A program made the position numbers and the translations under genes. A stretch of 64,000 nucleotides of DNA, taken from Lumbricus terrestris. Lineage: Eukaryota > Annelida > Clitellata > Crassiclitellata > Lumbricidae. Position 1 is the stretch's first letter. Each line of letters begins with the position of its first letter. Below the pieces are notes generated by a model. It was not told where the DNA came from. It did not search any database and was given only the letters and a program-made list of their open reading frames with translations. Location: positions 660,001 to 724,000 of the forward strand of contig OX457037.1 of the NCBI GenBank assembly GCA_949752735.1, read 5' to 3'. Shown in pieces: positions 11,719 through 23,946 of this stretch.

Positions 11719-12599
11719 CTGTAGAGGCATAGGCCGACATGTTGTCTTATGCACACCATTGCATTTTTATGTCACCATCAAATATTTTTATGAATATAAT
11801 ATGTAATTATATACAGGCCTATATTAAGAGTCGATGTACATACAATATTCATTATATTCATACGCGATACAATATATTATCTGAAGAACATCTTGCGCAT
11901 TTTTGCTCGCGTCAAGTTGACGGATAGACATTTTCATCTGTGCACGTAATATTATGAGACATCGCACCTGCTTGGAGCAGAGCTATAACGCATGATATGA
12001 AGTGTTTCTCTTATACATTGCAATACAATTCAACTGAAATTTGATAATAGGACCTACCCTTTTTTTTACAAAGCTCAGAAGTGCACACTGAAGTTCGGTA
12101 GACTATGGTTAGGAAGTCGAATGAAGAGTAGGAGGAGGAGGATAAAATCGATGGCATCCGTGCAGGTCGTCGGAGTTGAATAGATGAGATGATGAGGTGA
12201 TAAACCAGGATGATGATGATACATGCTGCAGGTGCGATGCCGTCACCGCCTCTGCTGCCATCCTAAATTCAATAGAAGCCACTCTCATGCGACGGAGATT
12301 CACGTCACTACTGCGACGTCACCAGCTAATGAGTTGCTTTCTAAGAGGCTTAATTGCGCTACAGAAATATCTGTGGGTTAGATTAAGCTAATGCACCGTC
12401 GTAATCTACTTCGTCCCATGGCACATGGGTTGACGAATGGCGCGGTTGTCTATGGGTGCTGGTTGGTGCGATTTTATATCCGGGAGGGCGTGGGTGGGGA
12501 AATACTAGTCTTGTCAACGAACGATAATACAAGCAGCTATCATTCGACTTCCTAACCATGTTGGGTCATCATGCAGATCAGTTCAAATTGGCAAACGGC

Positions 12600-12715
12600 A
12601 TATTCATCAAATAATTAAATTCATTCATTCATTCGCTCGCTCGTTCATTTATTCATTTGTTCATTCGTTCATTCATTCATTCATTCATTCGTTCGTTCGT
12701 TCATTCATTCCTTTT
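12600..12715. repeat. (ATTC)n microsatellite, imperfect
   Basis: Runs of ATTC/GTTC/GCTC tetramers. No other content. Confidence 0.9.
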
Positions 12716-13293
12716 TTTAGAAATTTAAATTTAATTGCTTTAATTACAAAATTATTCATCTGACTGATTCTGAATTGACCAACTGCAGTTTCCATTTCCT
12801 TGATTGTCATCTTGCTAAGTGACTTCACACTCAGCAGCTACGCTGGAACATGTTTCTTTTGAAAATAGTAGCAATAATGATTGTCTGGCAATATGAAGTT
12901 TATTGTGATAGCAATTATTTAACATGCGACTTAACAAAAATCATCTTTTGCTATTGCGTTACGTTTATGGATCGTCAAAAACAGTGGGTGGGCTCACTAA
13001 AAGTGATACAACTTCTGTTTCGAATGTTACGATGAAATTTGGCTACTGTAGGTAGATACGAATTCCCTTTAAGCACAGGCCTACTATAAGCTTATACCAT
13101 AGTGTTGTATTTGCGCGGGCGAACAAAAGAAGAGAAGTTTCAACTTTGGTATAACTATTTTATTCATGAAAGTGTTCAATAGACTGAAAAGACGGGCCAG
13201 TAGACAAACATAAAGGCGTTTACGCTCCATGTGTTACATGATTACTGCATCTCTGGCTTACTCTGTGCATTTATTTTAACTGGCACATCTTAA

Positions 13294-14254
13294 CCCTCGG
13301 GCTACCAAGGGGGTGGTTGCCACCCCCTTAGGTTTTCCCAAATCAAACTTGTTCCGTTTGGAATAAAATTTTGAAAAAATTGGTAGCTGTAGAGGATTCA
13401 TTGGCACACATTTTGAGCTAAAAGTTTTATGATATACCATACCATTCAAAAGTTATACCCGATATACCCAAGGTACCAGGGGGTGGATACCACCCCCCTT
13501 AGATTATCGGCTATAACTTTTGCGCCCTTTAATATTAAGAGACACAAATTATACCATTCTATAGAGGGAATGTGGGGCTACATTTCCATGCTCATTGAGT
13601 TGTCTTTTGACAACCGGAAGTGCTCAAAATAAATTAAAATGTATATAAAGGTGTTTTATTTTTATAAAATGTTTATGTTTTTTCTATTATAACTTATCTA
13701 TAATTTATTTTTTAATAAAAATAAATTATGCCATTCTGTAGAGGACATTTAGGGCTATTTTATGATACTAAATAATTTGTCTTTTGATGACCGGAAGTAC
13801 TCAAAATAAATTAAAATGTGTGAAAATGTCGGGTTTTTTTACAACACAAGCCGATATCTCTGCGTAAACGTTTTTCAGCGGTCAAAACATGTTTTTTTGT
13901 TTTGATTTAACATAAAACAGACCTATTACTAGTTTTTATAGTTGAACATTGGACTTTATTATATGTAAACTATTTTTTATATATAAACCATGTTTAAAAC
14001 ACACAGAATCTAATATATTCCCTATGCGTAAGTATACGTTTTGTGAAATCGACGGGTACCCATGGTAAAAAATTCATAATTTCGGGGTGCATTCATATTT
14101 TATAAACCTAAATATACCATTTTGTGCAGAAATGAATGCTGAATCCAACTGTGTATTACAAGTTATGATATCTCAAACCAAACCCAAAATCCAGGGGGGG
14201 TGGTAACCACCCCCTTGGTAGTCAGTGTTACAAAAAAGCATGGTAGCCTGAGGG
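13294..14254. mobile_element. piggyBac-like non-autonomous element, 961 bp
   Basis: TTAA target sites flank it (13290-13293 and 14255-14258). TIRs CCCTCGGGCTACCA and TGGTAGCCTGAGGG are near-perfect inverses. GGGGGTGGT/ACCACCCCC palindromes lie just inside both ends. Exact TTAA duplication with TIRs starting CCC is the piggyBac pattern. No transposase frame is present. The homologous part of duplication copy 2 (about 23430) lacks it. Confidence 0.85.
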
Positions 14255-15248
14255 TTAATATGCATTCAAGTTGACTAGCTTAGCAACATGCATGTACAAC
14301 TATTGTCTATTATGAAGAAGTCTAGCTCTTTATTCCGCTCATCGATCTTACTTATTTTAAAATCAATTTTACATATTACGCATCTATGAAGCGTCAATGC
14401 TTGATTAGTGGGATGCAGCTGGCATAACGATTGGTTTTATGTCTTGTAATCGGACGGTCACGAATTCGAATCCGCCTCAAGCCAATGCATTGCAACATAC
14501 GCATTAACCCATTAATGCCCAACTTTTTTTGGATCTCATACACAATTTAAGGTAAAATCCCATGCCAGAACACGAAATATAGCTTCAGTTGTGAATGGGT
14601 TGCTGCAGTTTTGTCCTAATATGGTTTTGAGGTCATGTTCCACATGTGGAACATTGGGCACATGCAATACCCATTATTTGTTATATGCAACTTCAACATC
14701 GCTTTCATCAAACAATTTTTATGATCACAAAAGAGTATATAATAGATGTTCAATAATACTGCTAACTACACTGTTTTCATAGCTACGTCATGACTGTAAC
14801 AAGCTATAGGTCTAGTTGCTATGGAAAATCATGAAGCAAGTGTTGTTTCGGACATCTTTTTCACTGCTCCAGTAGAGGCGTCTTCTTGGCACTGTACTAT
14901 AACCCGGGATCAACAAAATTCCAACTACTATGTATGTATGTATGTATGTATGTTTGTTTGTATGTATGTATGTATGTATGTATGTATGTATGTATGTATG
15001 TATGTATGTATGTATGTATGTATGTATGTATGTATGTATGTATGTATGTATGTATGTATGTATGTATGTATGTATGTATGTATGTATGTATGTATGTATG
15101 TATGTATGTATGTATGTATGTATGTATGTATGTATGGATGTATGTATGTATGTATGTATGTATGTATGTATGTATGTATGTATGTATGTATGTATGTATG
15201 TATGTATGTATGTATGTATGTATGTATGTATGTATTTGTTTGTTTGTA

Positions 15249-15460
15249 TGCGCACTTGTTATAGCGCCCCTTCAAGCTCTCACTTCTACTCAGAGGCGCT
15301 CCCGAATGCAGAGCGGACTCTGCATCGGAATTTCACGCCGAAGCGCTGAGCAATTGCGAGTGAAGGACTTGCCCAAGATCCCTACGCGGCAAGGTGGATT
15401 CGAACCTACAACCTTCCGGCTGCAAGGCGACGACGCCACCACTACACCACCGCGCCCCAC
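15249..15460 (-). mobile_element. tRNA-derived SINE (copy a)
   Basis: Read on the minus strand it begins GGGGCGCGGTGG, has an A box TGGTGTAGTGG and a B box GGTTCGAATCC, and ends GAAGGGGCGCTATAAC followed by the CATA-type repeat that serves as its tail. It is a tRNA-like RNA polymerase III unit, not a functional tRNA gene. The 3' end resembles the LINE tail at 26902-27281. Confidence 0.85.
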
Positions 15461-15730
15461 GATGTATGTATGTATGTATGTACCTGTATGTATGGATGTA
15501 TGTATGTATGGATGTATGTATGTATGTATGTATGTATGTATGTATGTATGTATGTATGTATGTATGTATGTATGTATGTATGTATGTATGTATGTATGTA
15601 TGTATGTATGTATGTATGTATGGATGGATGTATGTATGTATGTATGTATGTATGTATGTATGTATGTATGTATGTATGTATGTATGTATGTATGTATGTA
15701 TGTATGTATGTATGTATTTGTTTGTTTGTA

Positions 15731-15942
15731 TGCGCACTTGTTATAGCGCCCCTTCAAGCTCTCACTTCTACTCAGAGGCGCTCCCGAATGCAGAGCGGAC
15801 TCTGCATCGGAATTTCACGCCGAAGCGCTGAGCAATTGCGAGTGAAGGACTTGCCCAAGATCCCTACGCGGCAAGGTGGATTCGAACCTACAACCTTCCG
15901 GCTGCAAGGCGACGACGCCACCACTACACCACCGCGCCCCAC
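15731..15942 (-). mobile_element. tRNA-derived SINE (copy b, duplicate of copy a)
   Basis: Appears identical to 15249-15460 over its length, 482 bp further on, with the same flanking variant repeats (CCTGTATG, GGATG). This indicates recent tandem duplication, not a second insertion. Confidence 0.85.
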
Positions 15943-16861
15943 GATGTATGTATGTATGTATGTACCTGTATGTATGGATGTATGTATGTATGGATGTATG
16001 TATGTATGTATGTATGTATGTATGTATGTATGTATGTATGTATGTATGTATGTATGTATGTATGATTGTATGTATGTATGCATGCATGCATGCATGCATG
16101 CATGCATGTATGTATGTATGTATGTATGTATGTATGTATGTATGTATGTATGTATGTATGTATGTACATATATGTATGTGTATGCTGCGACGTTGTCTGC
16201 AAGTCAGCATAGACTGGCACGTTAGCAGGCAGGCTAGACTGTAACTGTGTTTACAGCCAAGGTATTGCTAGTGCCCAATGTTCCACAAGTGGAACATGTC
16301 GGACATGGGGTGTTTATATAACAACAGTGGTTGTAAATCAATATATTCTGAACGTAGAGTGCTCACACAACAGGAAACATCAAATTACAACAAATCTTAC
16401 TGTTGTAGATAGCATACCACTTTTTTCCGGCGATTGAAGCAAATGACATTTTATAATTGGACGTTTACATAATCACAAAATTCGAGAAAACACTTATTTA
16501 TCGCTCAACTTGGTAAACCATACATGAAACTATCAACTCCAACATAGACCAACAAAATATGTAGGATACAACAATAAAAAAACAAAGTACAGGTCGTGGC
16601 CAACACTTTTAGTGGAATGTTCCACAAGTGGAACATTAGGCACTAATGGGTTAAAGTGGCTCACCGACATTAATTATATTACGACAATAGTATCACTGTA
16701 GGCTAACATGTATGTAGGAAAGGCAAAGGAAGACCACCTCATTCATTTCAACCTTAGATGGCATTGAAGCCAACAATCCTGCTGTCGTGCAGAGAACACA
16801 TCATGATCTTCGTTATCAATAATTATCACGGTCATCGTTGTTACTATACCATCGTCATCGT

Positions 16862-17067
16862 CAAGGCCGTAGCTAGGGGGGTGTTTTGGGTGTTTGAACA
16901 CCCCCCGAAATGGAAAATGTGAAAAATAATATAATGCATTAACAAGCATATGACGTAAAAACCTTGAAATAAAACCATGAAAACACCCCCCGAAATGGAA
17001 AATGTAGTTTTTTGGGAAGGGATATTGGTGAAACACCCCCCGAAATAAAATCCTGGCTACGGCCTTG
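16862..17067. mobile_element. hAT-type MITE, 206 bp
   Basis: TIRs CAAGGCCGTAGCTAGG and CCTGGCTACGGCCTTG, with a perfect 8-bp duplication GTCATCGT at 16854-16861 and 17068-17075. Three internal copies of ACACCCCCCGAAAT lie in tandem spacing. Duplication copy 2 at about 23800 carries the uninterrupted site. Confidence 0.9.
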
Positions 17068-17647
17068 GTCATCGTCAATATTATTTAATGTCAGAGAATC
17101 ACTTTATGTCGTTGAGCATTATTGTGAATGAAGTATTTTCTTAAGATTTCTATTCCGTGACTTTAACAGCGGAAGTTCGATCTCATACTCGGCATAATCA
17201 TTATTTTAAGAGATGGCTCTAACCGACCAATCGGCAACGGAATATCACGACTCAGACTGAACTATAGCTCGCTGGTCGCTTCTCTGTCACTCTATTGCTC
17301 TGTGCCTCTGTGTTGCCTCCCTCTGTCTCTGTCGTTCCGCCTTTGTAGCGTTTAGTCAACCCAATATTCGGGTTGGTATTCCCATTTGGTCGCTTCTCTT
17401 TGTATTTATGCAAGAGTGTCAGACGAGAGGTTTATGCACATGACTATTCCATCCTGGTGCCACAGATTCAGTACGGTACCCTTTGATGCCGGAAGGTATT
17501 TAAAACTCACGAGACAAAGCGAAGAGAAAGGAGTCACCAACTGCGGAGATTGTGAATTTGTTAGATGATAGCGGGGAAAACGGTGCGAAGTCAAATAGAT
17601 TAATGATAAATGAAGGAGCTGTCGAATTCTGTATTTTTCATCGAAGT

Positions 17648-18205
17648 ACGGGTAAGGATTGGGAAAGCATCAGCAGCATTGAGTGCAATGGACAGAGTTT
17701 GGAAGAGTAAGTCTATACAACTGAAATTAAAACTGGAAGTGCTAAGAACTTGCGTATTCAGCACCATGCTTTACGGATGTGAAGCGTGGACAATAACAAA
17801 GGAGTCAGAAGGAAGAATACTCGCTTTCGAGAGAAGGTGCTACAGGAAGATCTTGCGAATTGGATGGATGCAGAAAGTAACAAACGCAGAACTGTATAGG
17901 CGCATAGACCACACAGAGAACCTTATGCAGAAAATAATAACCAGGAAGCTAGACCTCTTCGGACATATATGCAGGATGGACAACAACAGAAAGATCAAGA
18001 CAGTTGTGCTTGGAAGAATGGAGGGATCTAACAGGAAAGAACGACCACACAAGGAATGGCTGGATAACATATCAGAATGGTGTGGAGCACCACTACAGGA
18101 CTTAACACATGCTGCCTTGGAGAGACAAACCTGGCGTGGAATAACGAGAACGGCATCGAGCACCTACGGGCATTGGTCCCTCGGTTGTTGATGATGATGA
18201 TGGAA
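17648..18205 (+). pseudogene. RTE-like LINE 3' fragment
   Basis: The frame 17610-18191 encodes the C-terminal part of a LINE reverse transcriptase: STMLYGCEAWTITKESEGRI, FERRCYRKILRI, HICRMDNNRKIK, RPHKEWLDNISEWCG and ALERQTWRGITRTA. This pattern is common in RTE-like invertebrate elements. The stop is followed almost at once by a short TGATGATGATGATG tail, also RTE-like. The 5' end is truncated. The homologous site in duplication copy 2 (about 24660) has no insert. RTE assignment is from remembered patterns. Confidence 0.75.
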
Positions 18206-18531
18206 TGACCGGCAATAATCTGATGTTGTTCTTTGGTCACGAAAATGACTTAACATTTTTTGACATAATATTTATAGCAAAATTCGGTTGCTCAGGGGTT
18301 ATCCACCTCTGTGAATTAATGCATGAAAACAACTTCTCGAATCTTTATGCCAGCGCTATAAATTGCTGTAGGACAATGTAGGTGCTTCACACTTGGTAAG
18401 CGTTGGTCGTGAAAGGACAACTCCCATAATAGGCGACGGTTGTAACTCAGGGAGTAGTCTGAAATGTTTCACTGTAAACAGCGTCTTCAATGCATAATAA
18501 TTATAAGCAAAAACGAAGCTATGAACCGTTA

Positions 18532-19350
18532 CCGTAAACTGGGGCAACATTGTCAATTTGTCATAGTTTAGAGGCTTTTTTCGGGGCGGGGTGACACCTA
18601 AACGAATTGAACAAAAGACTTGATTTGGATGGTACTTACGATACTGTGGAATTTTAAAATTTAGCAAAAATATTTTGATAGTTTAAAATTTAAAATTCAG
18701 AATGACAAAGTTAGGTCTACTCCGGTGTGCGGAATCTTTGGCACCATGTATTGTATTATTTCAGCTAGAGATCGATTTTAGACCCATGCTGGGCAATATT
18801 GACAGCCTTAAATGTTCATAAAATGTATCGTGCATGTTGGCTAAGCCCATATCGTTTACAAATGATAAATCCTTCCATTTTACAGCAGCTTGAACCTGTA
18901 TCGTTCGAACCCCAATAGATCTATTTGCTGCCATGGTAACAAGAACTGCATCATCAGTCACATTCAACATCCGAGTCATTGCCACACTAACACACTGGAC
19001 GCCCACAGCAGGCACCTCATCGTTACACGCACACCAGTATCCACATTCTTCCCTCTTTCCTTTCTTATCTCCTCAACACCTTGACCTCGATTTTCTCGGA
19101 GCATCTCATTCAAGCTGGCATTCAAGTTCCTTGCGACTGATGCCGGTTCTGCACCATCTGCTAGACGTTAAAGGGCATTTCTGGATTGCATGGGAGCAGT
19201 CCGCTGGCATCGCACGAAATGCTGAATCCACGCCTTTAGTCAGGTACGGTTACCCGCATTGATATGGTTCTCTGTGTATAAGTAGCCTACGTTGTCTGGT
19301 TCTCTGTGCCAAAGTTACACTGCAGTGTCAATGTTGCCCCATTTTACTGG
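18532..19350. mobile_element. inverted-repeat DNA element, 819 bp, family unassigned
   Basis: The ends CCGTAAACTGGGGCAACATT and CAATGTTGCCCCATTTTACT (then GG) are near-exact inverses over about 20 bp. The interior carries short frames only. No clear target duplication could be fixed, so the superfamily is left open. Duplication copy 2 (about 25010) shows the sequence without the insert. Confidence 0.7.
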
Positions 19351-19654
19351 TTGTCTGGTTGTAACAGCAAGAAGTCTTTCATTGGTCTCTGCTGAATGAT
19401 GGCATTATAAAGGCCACCACGTCGGATTGAATACGTCGTTTACGATCGACCCGATTTACGACTCTCACGCCGCAGTTGATGATATGGAAGAGGTTTTTAA
19501 GGACCATAGGTTTTGTTATGTAGGCAAAATATCAAAATATCAAAATATCATGTGCTTTTTATTCATATATTGCTCACTCATTGGACTTGCAGCGACATCA
19601 ATTGCAGCCATTATTGACGAAATCATTAATGTTAGAATGCACAAGTAATGCCAA

Positions 19655-20280
19655 AAATCATCTCTATCGATTATAATATGAAGCAGATAATACATGTATA
19701 TGAGAGCCTATCTATTATGAAATCTTGCGATCACAGTTAACACATCGGTCACCCTGTTGTGGTATGAAATGGAAATGGTCGACAGTTTGATTCGCTTTCA
19801 CTGCAAAGCCCTCACTGCTCCTCAGTCATCGAGCGCATACTTCGAACGACGGTGAGGCCGAACGCTAACAGTTACAATTTCTGGTAGTCAGATAATTACT
19901 GGGAAATGTGACGATGGCTCTATCAACGTGATGACGGCAATTTCTATGGCGCCATTACACATCCATGCTGCTACAAGGGCGCCTTGACAAAGACAAAAAC
20001 ACATTCAGAGACAATTGATCGACGGACTCTATAGAGGCAGCCACATGCGGCGCCAAATTATGACTGTCTATTGTCTTGAAAAGAGTAAGAGAAGTTTGGT
20101 TGGGATACATTGAATTTGGTAATGTCTCTCAGATCAACTGGACTTTTTTATTATTAATAAAATCATACGATAAAATAACGAACACTTCTTTAAAGACTCC
20201 TTTAAAAATTATTTCAATACTACATGTAGATGGCGAATAACTGTTGGAAGATTCGAAGCCTCGACAATGAGCGTCCCTTG
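19655..20280. other. intergenic, nothing recognised
   Basis: Mixed-composition sequence between the duplication copy and the next repeat. No supported gene. Confidence 0.5.
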
Positions 20281-20440
20281 CAATGTCGATAGTGTATGTA
20301 TACATGTATGTATAAATGTAAGTATGCATGCGTTTGTACTTTGTATATATGTATGTATGTATGTATGCATGAATATATCAATGTATATGTGTACGTGTGC
20401 ACTGCGTGTGTGCATTCGTGTGTGGATCTTGTCATAAAGC

Positions 20441-20487
20441 TTAGAACATAAAATGCTGTATAAATTATACAGCATTTTATGTTCTAA
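20441..20487. repeat. 47-bp perfect palindrome
   Basis: Arms of 23 bp (TTAGAACATAAAATGCTGTATAA without its last residues is one half) are exact inverses around one A. The related segment at 37240 lacks the second arm, so the inversion arose in this copy. Confidence 0.85.
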
Positions 20488-20713
20488 TTTATTATAGTAA
20501 TAGACCAACCTACAGTCTATGCAGGGACATCTTGCAAAACAACTGTTATGTAGACGACCGATGTTTGACTTGCACGATGACAAATGAATAGCTTGATATT
20601 AAATTTACATTGCAGATCTGACAATCTTTCAATTTTATGGCGCCTCAAACAACATCATGATATTTAGGTCAACAATTATTCTTGAATAATGAAAATAATG
20701 ATATATGCTGTAC

Positions 20714-20940
20714 GAGATCCTCAGTGGCCGAGTGGGTTGGTAGCCCGCTCGCCACGCCGGCGGCCCGGGTTCGATTCCCGGTCGGTCGGTTTATCAGAGA
20801 TTAATTTCTCGGATCTTTACTGCGGGCGGCTCGGTCGCAATATAAGCGTGGAGTAGCGGTGGTGAAGAATCTCACCCTCAGGGTCGAGGCCATATCACAG
20901 CCGCTATATAAATATGCGATTGCATTTACATTTACATTTA
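20714..20940 (+). mobile_element. tRNA-derived SINE, second family
   Basis: Head GAGATCCTCAGTGGCCGAGT with a Ser/Leu-tRNA-like A region, B box GGTTCGATTCC near 20768, a body with CTCACCCTCAGGGTCGAGGC, and a tail of ATTTAC repeats. A closely similar minus-strand copy lies at 55924-56141. It is not a tRNA gene: the tRNA-like part runs into a SINE body. Confidence 0.85.
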
Positions 20941-21039
20941 CTTATTACTTACTCTTTCATCCTTGCTGATTATAATATTTTTGTAGCCTATAATGCAATA
21001 TTATTACATTATAGGCTACATAAGTACATACATGTCATA

Positions 21040-21420
21040 GATGTTATTGAGTGGCTCCGGTAGCGCATTGGAAAACACGCTGGAGTTCAGCTTACCCTAA
21101 TCCGAGCCCCGTATAATTGCGGACATGCTTTGAAGCATGGGCGCCGCAGACATTTTTGCAAGAGGGGCAAAACAAAATGGTCACCGTAAAAGTTTTTGCA
21201 AGGGCTTTGAAATGCAAAGCAGATGATTAAGAAGGTTTCTAAGGGTAAATTTCCCGATTTCACATTGTGGGTCGTTGATAACAATGGCGCACAAGTGCGA
21301 AGAAATTGGTTAAAACCAAAAAAGTAGCAGTTAACAAATAGGAAAATCATTTTTTCTTATGTGCGGGCTTTGCTTTGAAGGTTGCTATTAGTGCCGTGTA
21401 TTGCAGGCTGTCCGTTCTGT
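21040..21420 (+). repeat. possible SINE-like repeat, third family
   Basis: A tRNA-like head (GTGGCTCCGGTAGCGCATTG) is followed further on by TTGCTATTAGTGCCGTGTAT and TGCAGGCTGTCC, which match 57092-57125. Boundaries are unclear. Confidence 0.4.
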
Positions 21421-22099
21421 TAGTAATTAAGATTTAATGAGTCCGCACCTTCCGTCATCAGGCCTACTGTCGGTAGCCTACGTGTGGCTGGTATTGCCAC
21501 CTATCGATGTGAAATAATGACCCATTATAATTCTTCCTCATACAATGTTTGACACTATTTGGATCACTGCGTTAGAACTAGATCGGGTCAACACCAATCG
21601 GCTATCACTGACCTAAAGTCAAAGATGCCGGATGTAGAACATTAACCGCTAGACATTATTCCCCCGATTTTACGTAGGACATTATACCCGGACAAACGGG
21701 GACGAAAAGTTCCATCTGTGGATCAACGCTATAAAACAGATCCCGGTATGAGGATTGCAGAGCAGAAAACTGTCCTTCAATTTCAGATGGGGTTTCTGAT
21801 AATCTATCAAGGGCTTGTCTGCGAGCTTGCAGTTGCAGGCACTCTGCAACGCACAATGAATATTGACAATAATATTCGTCTTAAATCAGGACTGCCTGTA
21901 AAGACAAGTAACTGTATCAAATTCTAAATTGTAGATGCACCAGGCATAGGTCTATACATGTACATTATGAATGCAACATGAAATTATAGGCAGGAATACA
22001 TTTGAGCCTATGTATGCTATGCCTACTGTATGTAATATTCGGTAATAATTATTTACTCAGATTCACACTTTGATTTGACCTTGCATGCGTAGTAAGTTT

Positions 22100-22232
<133 letters not shown>

Positions 22233-22329
22233 TATGTATGCCTATATACTAGTACACATTCATTATAATTCATACGCGTTACAATAGAAAATCAGTTTGA
22301 TCTGTGCACGTAATATTATGGCAAGTTGC

Positions 22330-23230
22330 ACCTGCATGTAATGGCGCTAGAACAGCAGTAGGCCTACATAGTTTGCGAGTTCTGAGATGGCATATTAGCA
22401 GCTGTCTCATGGAGTCTCTACTCAAGATACAATCATTATAATAGGCTCAATAGGTTGGAAACCCCATGCCTCTACCTGCAATGCTTCTTGAGATATTTCA
22501 TGTTGAAGATTGCCGCAGAGAACAATTCGTGAAATCGGGTGCAAATTTTTGCCTACCCCGCCTCACTTTAAAATAGCATATATCGGTCAAATTTTGAAAT
22601 ACTTTAATAACATTTTTGTATTTTTGCTTGGAAATGGTGGATAAACAAATGATAAAATTGTCTGCAAAATCTAAAGTTGAAGGTGGGACGGTCTTGTTGA
22701 TCTGACATGGAATGACTCTCTAATAATTATGATTATGAAGTGATTATCTTCAAACACTAGCCTACTTCTGACACGTTGTTAATAAAAACGATTGTTCAGG
22801 TGTATTAGGTTGTTATTTGCAAATTATAATGCACTAAAGTAGATTTGCAGCGCGGTAGGACTTAGGCATCATGCATCTTTGAAAATATTTCTCCACCTTG
22901 GTGGTAACGGAGGGTGAGCGAAGTGGCTCCAGCCTGCATGGTCGGGCGTCAGCGCTTCACTGCAGCAGGGTGGAGCTATTCCAGATGAACATGCAGCGAA
23001 TCGGATAACTACCGTCAGTAACCAAGGAAATAGAGGAGAAGATTGGCGACACAGCCAGGAAACGTTTACAGGTGGTGACCATGAAAGAGAACCATGTACT
23101 CTGCGGATTATGTCCATGAGAAGTGGAAACAATAATCGATTACTGCATAATTTTAAGCTCCGAACCAGATACGATAGAAACTTTATAGCAAGAGCTTCAT
23201 GAAGAAAATAGTAGGCCGCTAAACAATCAC
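22330..23230. other. no gene recognised
   Basis: Part of the duplicated segment. A minus-strand 87-codon frame at 22869-23132 has no motif that I recognise and no splice signals at its ends. Confidence 0.4.
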
Positions 23231-23245
23231 ATAAATCACACGAAT

Positions 23246-23290
23246 TTATTTAGCGCCCCTTCAATATTGCTACTCAGAGGTGCTCAATCT
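23246..23290 (-). repeat. SINE 3'-end relic
   Basis: TTAGCGCCCCTTCAATATTG and CTACTCAGAGGTGCTC match the 3' part of the SINE at 15249-15460. Confidence 0.6.
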
Positions 23291-23946
23291 TTTTCTTATG
23301 AGAGCAATGCTAGTGATAATCAACATATGGTTTGAATATTTGTCACGGTTTGAATTTTCATCTCGAATTTTCAATAAAAACCTACTGTACCATGATAGTG
23401 TTGTTTTCGCGCGGCCGCGACCAATAGGAGATGAGCTGGTTCGGCCTTTTTTCAATTTTAAACATTGCCCATTATTTTGTGAAGCGTCAATACTTTATTA
23501 GTGGGGTGCGGCATGTGGATAACGATTTCTTTTATGTCTTGTAAATTGACGGTTGCGAGTTCGAATCTGCCTCAAGCCAATGCATAGCAACATGAGCAAG
23601 TGGCTCACCGACAATAGTATGACTGTAGGCCTATAATATTATAGGAAAGGCAAAGGAAGACCACTTCATACATCTCAACCCTAGATGGCATTGAAGCCAA
23701 CAATCCTGCTGTCGTGCAGAGAACACATCATGCATGATCTTCGTTATCAATAATTATCATGGTCATCGTTGTTACCAAACCATCGCCATCGTTAATAATT
23801 ATTTAATGTCCAAGACTCACTTGATGTCGCTGAGTAATAATCATTGTGAATTACGTATTTCCTTAAGATTTCTATTCAGTGATCTTCACAGCGGAAGTTC
23901 AATCTCATACTCTGTAGGCTACATTATACATCACTTGATGTCGTTG

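Larger units (their letters stand above)
14929..16170. repeat. (TATG)n microsatellite array, 1.2 kb, interrupted
   Basis: Near-pure TATG repeats with occasional GGATG or CATG variants, interrupted by two SINE copies. A 482-bp period (15249 to 15731) shows that a SINE plus its flanking repeats has been tandemly duplicated. The apparent proteins in all frames are simple-repeat artefacts. Confidence 0.95.
14508..16650. mobile_element. piggyBac-like non-autonomous element carrying a SINE-microsatellite array, 2.1 kb
   Basis: TTAA sites flank it at 14504-14507 and 16651-16654. TIRs are CCCATTAATGCCCAA and TTAGGCACTAATGGG. Three copies of an 18-bp near-palindrome TGTTCCACAWGTGGAACA sit subterminally at 14636-14653, 16279-16296 and 16618-16635. 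The middle has been enlarged by SINE copies and a long TATG array. The aligned spot in duplication copy 2 (about 23600) has no insert. Confidence 0.85.
11740..19650 (+). repeat. segmental duplication, copy 1 (insertion-rich)
   Basis: Collinear stretches match 22230-25420. They include CTGTGCACGTAATATTATG (about 11938 / 22303), the CCTCAAGCCAATGCAT block (14475 / 23570), GATGGCATTGAAGCCAACA (16757 / 23683), GTTGCCTCCCTCTGTCTCTG (17312 / 24352) and GAAAACAACTTCTCRAATC (18325 / 24825). Copy 1 is longer because it holds five insertions, listed separately, at 13294, 14508, 16862, 17648 and 18532. Confidence 0.85.
20405..21960 (+). repeat. duplicated segment X, copy 1
   Basis: Two blocks match 37205-39800 in the same order: the TGGATCTTGTCATAAAGC to ATTTAGGTCAACAATWATT block (20424-20690 against 37222-37535) and the TTGCAGGCACTCTGCAACGC block (about 21790-21960 against 39650-39800). 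The middle differs and holds a SINE. Confidence 0.65.

Noticed and set aside
14812..16244. Many long frames of Met-Tyr-Val-Cys or Ile-His-Thr-Tyr repeats on both strands
   Set aside because: They are translations of the TATG/CATA microsatellite and appear in every frame; the same applies at 3987-4313 and 25527-25908.
18761..19262. Frames of 64-109 codons inside the 18532-19350 element
   Set aside because: Overlapping frames on both strands with no recognisable transposase motif; the interior looks non-coding.
19427..19648. 73-codon frame with a hydrophobic stretch
   Set aside because: The duplicated counterpart near 25320-25420 does not keep the frame, so it is not under coding constraint.
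20714..20790. Possible functional tRNA gene (A and B boxes)
   Set aside because: The tRNA-like head continues into a SINE body with a simple-repeat tail, and a second dispersed copy with a target duplication is at 55924-56141.
21656..21856. 66-codon minus frame (LQLQARRQALDRLSETPSEI)
   Set aside because: Looks mildly protein-like, but the duplicate at 39650-39800 keeps only the DNA around TTGCAGGCACTCTGCAACGC and not the frame; no splice signals are convincing.
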